Shown piece after piece: positions 45,116 to 47,658 of a stretch of DNA of 47,658 nt. This DNA comes from Methylobacterium segetis. GTDB lineage: Bacteria; Pseudomonadota; Alphaproteobacteria; Rhizobiales; Beijerinckiaceae. Numbering within the stretch: position 1 is the stretch's first letter; each line of letters begins with the position of its first letter. The stretch is from contig NZ_SMNT01000039.1 in assembly GCF_004348265.1 (NCBI RefSeq), positions 1-47,658 of the forward strand, read 5' to 3'. The notes under the pieces are model-generated. The model saw only the letters and a program-made list of their open reading frames with translations, was not told the DNA's origin and ran no database searches. The position numbers and the translations under genes were made by a program.

Positions 45116-45865
45116 CTACCGGAGACCGCCGGACGCCACGATGACCTCACCGGTGATCCAGCGCGATTCGGGGGAGGCGAGGAAGACCGCGAGCGGGGCG
45201 ATGTCCTCCGGCTGGCCCGTCCGCCCGAGCGGCGTCCTCGCCACCATGTCGCGCTCCATGTCCGAGCCGATCAGCCCCAGCGTGTGGACGCCCTCCGTCA
45301 CGACGACGCCGGGCGCGATCGTGTTCACGCGGATCCGGCGCGGTCCGAGCTCCTTCGAGAGGACCTGCGTGATCGAGGCGACCGCCGCCTTCGTGGCGGT
45401 GTAGATGGCCGTCGACGGCGGCGCGAGCTCGGTCGCTGCGGAGCCGATATTGATCACGCTGCCGCCCTCGGGGCCGAACTGCCTGATCGCCTGCTGGGTG
45501 GCGAGCAGGAGCCCCAGCACGTTCGTGTCGAACTGCCGCCGGTATTCCGCCTCGCTGAATTCGTCGATCGTGGCGAAGCGATAGACGCCGGCATTGTTCA
45601 CGAGGACGTCGACGGGGCCCAGGAGGCGCTTCGTCTCCGCGAACAGGTGCTCGACCTCCCCGGCCTGCCCGACATCGGCACGGATCGCGACCGCCCGACC
45701 GCCCGCCTCCTCGATCTCGCGGACGACGCGCTCCGCACCCTCCGCGCTCGAAGCGTAATTCACCACGGTTGCGGCCCCTTCGGCCGCCAGCGCCTTCGCG
45801 ATCCCCGCGCCGATGCCCTTCGAAGCGCCGGTGACGACCGCTACCTTGCCTTGCAATCTCGCCAT
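45116..45865 (-). CDS. SDR-family oxidoreductase
   Basis: A 249-residue classical short-chain dehydrogenase/reductase: cofactor motif VTGASKGIGAGIA, NNAG at residues 90-93, and the catalytic set Ser142, Tyr155 and Lys159 (AIYTATKA). The C-terminus RWITGEVIVASGGL is typical of FabG-like members. NYASS after the second strand suggests NADPH preference. The substrate is unknown. It lies downstream of an ArsR-family gene on the same strand, with a candidate operator between them. GGAG is 8 bases before the ATG. Confidence 0.9.
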   Translation of the reverse strand: MARLQGKVAVVTGASKGIGAGIAKALAAEGAATVVNYASSAEGAERVVREIEEAGGRAVAIRADVGQAGEVEHLFAETKRLLGPVDVLVNNAGVYRFATIDEFSEAEYRRQFDTNVLGLLLATQQAIRQFGPEGGSVINIGSAATELAPPSTAIYTATKAAVASITQVLSKELGPRRIRVNTIAPGVVVTEGVHTLGLIGSDMERDMVARTPLGRTGQPEDIAPLAVFLASPESRWITGEVIVASGGLR

Positions 45866-45888
45866 GACCCGTCTCCTGCCGCCCCTCC

Positions 45889-45914
45889 ATTCGATATTTA
45901 GATGATCATCGAAT
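45889..45914. promoter_or_regulatory. Candidate ArsR-family operator
   Basis: ATTCGAT (45889-45895) and ATCGAAT (45908-45914) flank a region whose centre, GATGATCATC (45901-45910), is itself a perfect palindrome. It is AT-rich, 24-49 bases upstream of the SDR start and just after the ArsR stop, so it would let ArsR repress the SDR gene. Confidence 0.6.
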
Positions 45915-45950
45915 TGTTGCCTGTGCGGAGCGGCACCCGGCCGCAGGCGC

Positions 45951-46244
45951 TCAGATCTCCGACAGGCGCGCCAGATAGGCGCCGAGGATATCACGCTGCA
46001 GCACGAGATTGGCGAACTTGCCCTCGCGCCGGATCTCGATCAGGCCGGCGGTCTCGAGTTCCTTGACGTGGTGCGAGAGGGTCGCCGGGCTCACGTTCTG
46101 GGTCTCGTTCAGGCTGCTGCACGGGCACAGGCCGCCGTTGAGGCCGAGCTGCTTCAGGATCTCGTAGCGCCGCGGCTCGGCGAGGGCGCGGGCGATGCGG
46201 GCGAATTGGCGATCCGTGAGCGGGGGTGTCGGAGGCGATCCCAT
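45951..46244 (-). CDS. ArsR-family transcriptional regulator
   Basis: A 97-residue winged-helix repressor: [20 protein letters not shown], recognition helix [20 protein letters not shown], wing [14 protein letters not shown]. It has a Cys-Pro-Cys pair (GGLCPCSSL) ahead of the recognition helix, which might act as a thiol or metal switch, but not the ELCVCDL metal box of ArsR/SmtB proteins. The start at 46244 ([11 protein letters not shown]) is preferred to 46307, which adds a non-family stretch. Its likely target is the SDR gene 85 bp downstream. Confidence 0.88.
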   Translation of the reverse strand: MGSPPTPPLTDRQFARIARALAEPRRYEILKQLGLNGGLCPCSSLNETQNVSPATLSHHVKELETAGLIEIRREGKFANLVLQRDILGAYLARLSEI

Positions 46245-46359
46245 GGCGGAGGACGCATAGAGCACGAGGCGGGGCAGGGAAATCCCAGCCGCCGGTGAAC
46301 CGCACACGATGACACGGATCTCGAGCGCGCGATGCGCCGCCGGAGCCGCAGGCTTCCCC

Positions 46360-47244
46360 TCAAGTCAGAAATTCGGCGAGGGCGGCGAGGACGAGGTCGG
46401 GCCGCTCCTCCTGCAGGGTGTGGCCGCAATCGAGGGCGTGGCCGCGCACGTCGAGCGCCTTCTCGCGCCAGGTCGCGAGGACGTCGTAGCTGCGCCCGAC
46501 CGTGCCCTTCGCGCCCCAGAGCGCCAGCAGCGGCACCGCGATGCGCCTGTCCGCATCGGCGGCATCGTGCTCCAGGTCGATCGTCGCGGCGGCCCGGTAA
46601 TCCTCGCAGATGGCGTGGCGCGTCGCCGGATCGCGGTAGACGCGCAGGTACTCGGCGAACAGGTCCGGGCTCGGCACGCCAGGGGTCTTCGACTGACCCT
46701 CGGCATGGGTGCGCAGGAAGTATTCCGGATCCGCGCCGATCAGCCGTTCCGGCAGAGGCTCGGGCTGGATCAGGAAGAACCACCAGAAATAGGCGGTCGC
46801 GAACGCCTTGTCGGTGCGCGCGTACATCGTCGCCGTCGGAGCGATGTCGAGCACGGCGAGCCGCGCGACGGCGTCCGGATGGTCGAGGGCGAGGCGGTGG
46901 GCGACGCGCCCGCCGCGGTCGTGGCCGATCACCGCGAAGCGCTCGTGTCCGAGCGCCCGCATGACGGCGAGCGCGTCGCGCGCCATGGCGCGCTTGGCGT
47001 AACCGGCATGGCGCTCGCCGCCCGGTGGCTTCTCGGAATCGCCGTAGCCGCGCAGATCCATTGCGACGACGCCGAAGCGCTCGGCGAGCACGGGCGCGAC
47101 CGCGTGCCAGGTGGCATGCGTCTGCGGGTGGCCGTGAAGCAGCAGCAGGGGCGGCCCCGCGCCGCCGATGCTGGCGCGGATCCGCACCCCGTCCGCGTCG
47201 ATGTCGCGAAGCTCGAATCCGGCGAGGAAGGGGTCCGCCTTCAT
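46360..47244 (-). CDS. Fluoroacetate-dehalogenase-like alpha/beta hydrolase
   Basis: A 294-residue hydrolase closely patterned on haloacetate/fluoroacetate dehalogenase (FAcD): [18 protein letters not shown], nucleophile Asp109 with Arg110 and Arg113 in [18 protein letters not shown], second acid Asp133 in AVLDIAPT, base His275 in CGHTLQEE, and Tyr216 in ICEDYRAA. In FAcD, His155, Trp156 and Tyr219 hold the halide; by my alignment the His is Trp154 here, while Trp and Tyr are kept. An aspartate nucleophile excludes ordinary esterases; dehalogenase or epoxide-hydrolase-like activity is likely, but fluoride release is doubtful. It starts 10 bases after leuD. Confidence 0.85.
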   Translation of the reverse strand: MKADPFLAGFELRDIDADGVRIRASIGGAGPPLLLLHGHPQTHATWHAVAPVLAERFGVVAMDLRGYGDSEKPPGGERHAGYAKRAMARDALAVMRALGHERFAVIGHDRGGRVAHRLALDHPDAVARLAVLDIAPTATMYARTDKAFATAYFWWFFLIQPEPLPERLIGADPEYFLRTHAEGQSKTPGVPSPDLFAEYLRVYRDPATRHAICEDYRAAATIDLEHDAADADRRIAVPLLALWGAKGTVGRSYDVLATWREKALDVRGHALDCGHTLQEERPDLVLAALAEFLT

Positions 47245-47254
47245 GTCCGGCTCC

Positions 47255-47658
47255 TCACCGCGCGAGCCAGGGACGGTCGGCGTGGTAGCGCCTCTCGAAG
47301 GCGCGGATCGCGGCCGCGTGGTCGAGCGTCGTCCCGATCGCGTCGAGGCCGCGGACGAGGGCGTCCTTGCGCGAGGCGGGGATCTCGAACCCGATGCGCA
47401 CCCCGTCGCCGGCCAGGATGGTCTGCTCCGGCAGATCGATCGTGAAGCGGTTGCATCCGGGCTCGGCGGCGAGAGCCGCCAGGGTCTCGACCCGCTCCGG
47501 GTCGAGACCGACGAGGAGGAGCCCGTTATTGGCGGCGTTGTCCGCGAAGATGCCGGCGAAGGTGGTGCCGACGAGCGCGCGGATGCCGAGCTGCAGGAGC
47601 CCCCAGACCGCGTGCTCGCGGGAGGAGCCGCAGCCGAAATTCGGTCCGACCACGAGGA
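47255..47658 (-). CDS. leuD: 3-isopropylmalate dehydratase small subunit, C-terminal part
   Basis: Leucine biosynthesis, isomerising 2- to 3-isopropylmalate with LeuC. The gene runs off the right edge, so the N-terminal part is missing. Visible motifs are VVGPNFGCGSSREHAVWGLL, GTTFAGIFADNAANNGLLLV and the LeuD C-terminal domain (FTIDLPEQTIL, IPASRKDALVRGLDAIGTTL). The ending RRYHADRPWLAR is normal for the family. The hydrolase gene follows 10 bases later and is probably cotranscribed. Confidence 0.93.
   Translation of the reverse strand, partial: LVVGPNFGCGSSREHAVWGLLQLGIRALVGTTFAGIFADNAANNGLLLVGLDPERVETLAALAAEPGCNRFTIDLPEQTILAGDGVRIGFEIPASRKDALVRGLDAIGTTLDHAAAIRAFERRYHADRPWLAR

Overview
The window looks like chromosomal DNA from a Methylobacterium-type alphaproteobacterium (Hyphomicrobiales). 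The evidence is the very high GC content with strong third-position GC bias, a PhyR/NepR general stress response (GSR) locus, a serine-cycle-type glycerate 2-kinase next to pyruvate kinase, a GapR/UPF0335 gene beside a DUF1244 gene, a split PntAA/PntAB/PntB transhydrogenase with an upstream cytochrome oxidase subunit IV-like gene, and DUF2865 and KGG proteins. The genus is inferred from gene content and was not tested against a database. I saw no phage, IS element, CRISPR array or rRNA.

Layout. 1-2.3 kb: tail of a type I secretion adaptor, cysteine-free ribosomal protein L36, a TPR protein and an alpha/beta hydrolase. 2.3-9.4 kb: pyk, an HxlR regulator with two glyoxalase-fold genes that look inserted, DUF1036, glycerate 2-kinase, N-formylglutamate amidohydrolase, DUF1244 and GapR. 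9.4-13 kb: MarR regulator, DUF1499, MBL hydrolase, DUF2865. 13.3-16.5 kb: a GSR island. 16.7-20.2 kb: SCO-like protein, cyclic-nucleotide-binding protein, small envelope proteins and an L,D-transpeptidase. 20.3-31.2 kb: ppdK, a DUF882/M15-like peptidase beside a second L,D-transpeptidase, an orphan sigma-54 response regulator and oligoendopeptidase F. 31.3-31.9 kb: a MazE-like/Doc toxin-antitoxin pair. 32-41.2 kb: an ABC1 kinase, the pnt operon, two secreted beta-propeller proteins and recJ. 41.3-47.7 kb: tRNA-Tyr, tRNA-Gly, a histidine kinase, a YidB-like protein, rnhA with a C-terminal extension, an ArsR/SDR pair, a fluoroacetate-dehalogenase-like hydrolase and the 3' part of leuD.

The most notable region is 13.3-16.6 kb. 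Six exact matches to the EcfG sigma-factor promoter (GGAAC, 16 or 17 bases, CGTT) lie within 2.2 kb. They face nepR, phyR, a DUF1328 membrane protein, an unknown 54-residue protein, an unknown 133-residue exported protein, and an otherwise unexplained transcription unit of about 87 nt. That last unit ends at a strong intrinsic terminator, folds into a hairpin with a C-rich loop and looks like a GSR small RNA, analogous in design to Caulobacter GsrN. A seventh, imperfect promoter precedes a KGG stress protein. The regulator pair and part of its regulon are therefore clustered, while the sigma factor EcfG is not in the window.

Metabolically, pyk, ppdK and glycerate 2-kinase all act around phosphoenolpyruvate and 2-phosphoglycerate, and the pnt operon supplies NADPH, which suits a facultative methylotroph using the serine cycle. 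Several small regulatory modules have visible candidate operators: HxlR/VOC, MazE/Doc, ArsR/SDR, and a GntR-type palindrome upstream of the pnt region.
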